This document shows positions 5,786 to 6,275 of a stretch of 6,275 nt of DNA, piece after piece. Source of the stretch: Paracoccaceae bacterium. GTDB lineage: Bacteria; Pseudomonadota; Alphaproteobacteria; Rhodobacterales; Rhodobacteraceae. The stretch covers positions 1 to 6,275 of the forward strand of contig SKOX01000331.1 in the NCBI GenBank assembly GCA_007119835.1, given 5' to 3'. The position numbers were made by a program, and so were the translations under genes. The notes beneath the pieces were generated by a model. That model did no database searches and was not told where the DNA came from. It saw nothing but the letters and a program-made list of their open reading frames with translations. How positions within the stretch are numbered: position 1 is the first letter of the stretch; the number at the start of each line of letters is the position of its first letter.

Positions 5786-6275
5786 CCCCCCGCTTCTCCC
5801 TCGACGGCCGCCGCGCCCTCGTCACCGGCGCCAACACCGGCATCGGCCAGGCGATCGCCGTCGCCCTCGCCGAGGCCGGCGCCGAAGTCATCTGCGCCGG
5901 CCGCTCCCCCGCCGACGAGACCCTCGCCCTGATCCAGCAGACCGGCGGGCGCGGCGAGGCCCTGCATCTCGACCTCTCCGACCCGCTCGCCGGCGGCCGC
6001 GCCTTCGCGGACCTGCCGCCCGTCGACATCCTGGTCAACAACGCCGGCCTCATCCGCCGCGCCGACGCCGTCGACTTCACCGAGGCCGACTGGGACACGG
6101 TCATCGACGTCAACCTCAAGGCGGTGTTCTTCACCGCCCAGGGCTTCGCCCGCGCCGCTTTCGCCCGGCAGGCCCACGGCGCGATCATCAACATTGCCTC
6201 GCTGCTCGCCTTCCAGGGCGGCATCCGCATTCCCTCCTACACCGCCGCCAAGCACGGCGTCGCCGGCCTGACCAA
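5782..6275 (+). CDS. kduD: 2-dehydro-3-deoxy-D-gluconate 5-dehydrogenase KduD, 3'-truncated by window edge
   Basis: KduD reduces 2,5-diketo-3-deoxygluconate to KDG with NAD(P)H, the last step of the unsaturated uronate branch before KdgK. 164 residues of a family near 250 are visible with no stop before the window ends. It is a classical short-chain dehydrogenase: cofactor motif TGANTGIG (15-22), LDLSD (63-67), NNAG (86-89), structural Asn111 in DVNLK, catalytic Ser140 in INIASLLAFQGG, and the YxxxK pair Tyr153/Lys157 in SYTAAKHG. The segments NNAGLIRRADAVDFTEADWD and ASLLAFQGGIRIPSYTAAKHG are typical of KduD and gluconate 5-dehydrogenase relatives. Position right after kduI makes KduD the better choice. 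ATG 5782 overlaps the upstream TGA (ATGA) and lacks a strong Shine-Dalgarno, so translation probably depends on ribosomes finishing the upstream fusion frame. Codons end in C more consistently than in the neighbouring genes. Confidence 0.92.
   Translation, partial: MTPRFSLDGRRALVTGANTGIGQAIAVALAEAGAEVICAGRSPADETLALIQQTGGRGEALHLDLSDPLAGGRAFADLPPVDILVNNAGLIRRADAVDFTEADWDTVIDVNLKAVFFTAQGFARAAFARQAHGAIINIASLLAFQGGIRIPSYTAAKHGVAGLT

Noticed and set aside
5712..6255. Leftward open frames opposite kduD
   Set aside because: They mirror the C-ending codons of kduD (Gly/Ala/Val/Glu-rich product) and have no recognisable domain.

Overview
The window is very GC-rich throughout, except for a short AT-rich patch at about 4639-4660. 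It is densely packed with genes that overlap by four bases (GTGA or ATGA). The gene families and base composition suggest a high-GC alphaproteobacterium, possibly of the Rhizobiales or Rhodobacterales type; that is inference from style, not a taxonomic match. It is a hexuronate (glucuronate/galacturonate and unsaturated uronate) breakdown locus whose genes converge on 2-keto-3-deoxy-D-gluconate (KDG).

Layout. (1) A rightward pair at 1-1805: the C-terminal two thirds of mannonate dehydratase (uxuA), translationally coupled to an LDH2-family (malate/L-lactate/ureidoglycolate-type) NAD(P)H oxidoreductase. (2) A leftward block at 4606-1931: a FadR-type GntR regulator with an FCD sensor domain, KDG kinase (kdgK, overlapping the regulator gene by four bases), and after a 115 bp gap a D-2-hydroxyacid dehydrogenase of the glyoxylate/hydroxypyruvate reductase type. 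(3) A divergent control region at 4607-4684, with a sigma70-like promoter facing right and three ATTAG repeats at 8 bp spacing across its -10 box. (4) A rightward block from about 4685: a visibly wrecked uxaC (glucuronate isomerase), fused in frame to a kduI (5-keto-4-deoxyuronate isomerase) that lacks its N-terminal quarter, then the intact start of kduD (KDG 5-dehydrogenase), which runs off the window.

How they work together (established family knowledge). UxaC isomerises glucuronate/galacturonate to fructuronate/tagaturonate. A reductase makes mannonate and UxuA dehydrates it to KDG. In parallel KduI and KduD convert the keto-deoxy-uronate released by pectate, alginate or GAG lyases to KDG. 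KdgK phosphorylates KDG to KDPG for the Entner-Doudoroff aldolase. The GntR/FCD regulator probably senses a pathway intermediate. No fructuronate reductase of the classical UxuB family and no KDPG aldolase is visible in the window.

The main surprise is the uxaC-kduI region. Homology to UxaC jumps between frames, two blocks are missing, a stop codon interrupts one piece, and the second deletion joins mid-UxaC to mid-KduI without changing frame. The flanking genes are all intact. I see no evidence for a wholly new biological system; this decayed and fused segment and the repeat-bearing control region are what deserve a second look.
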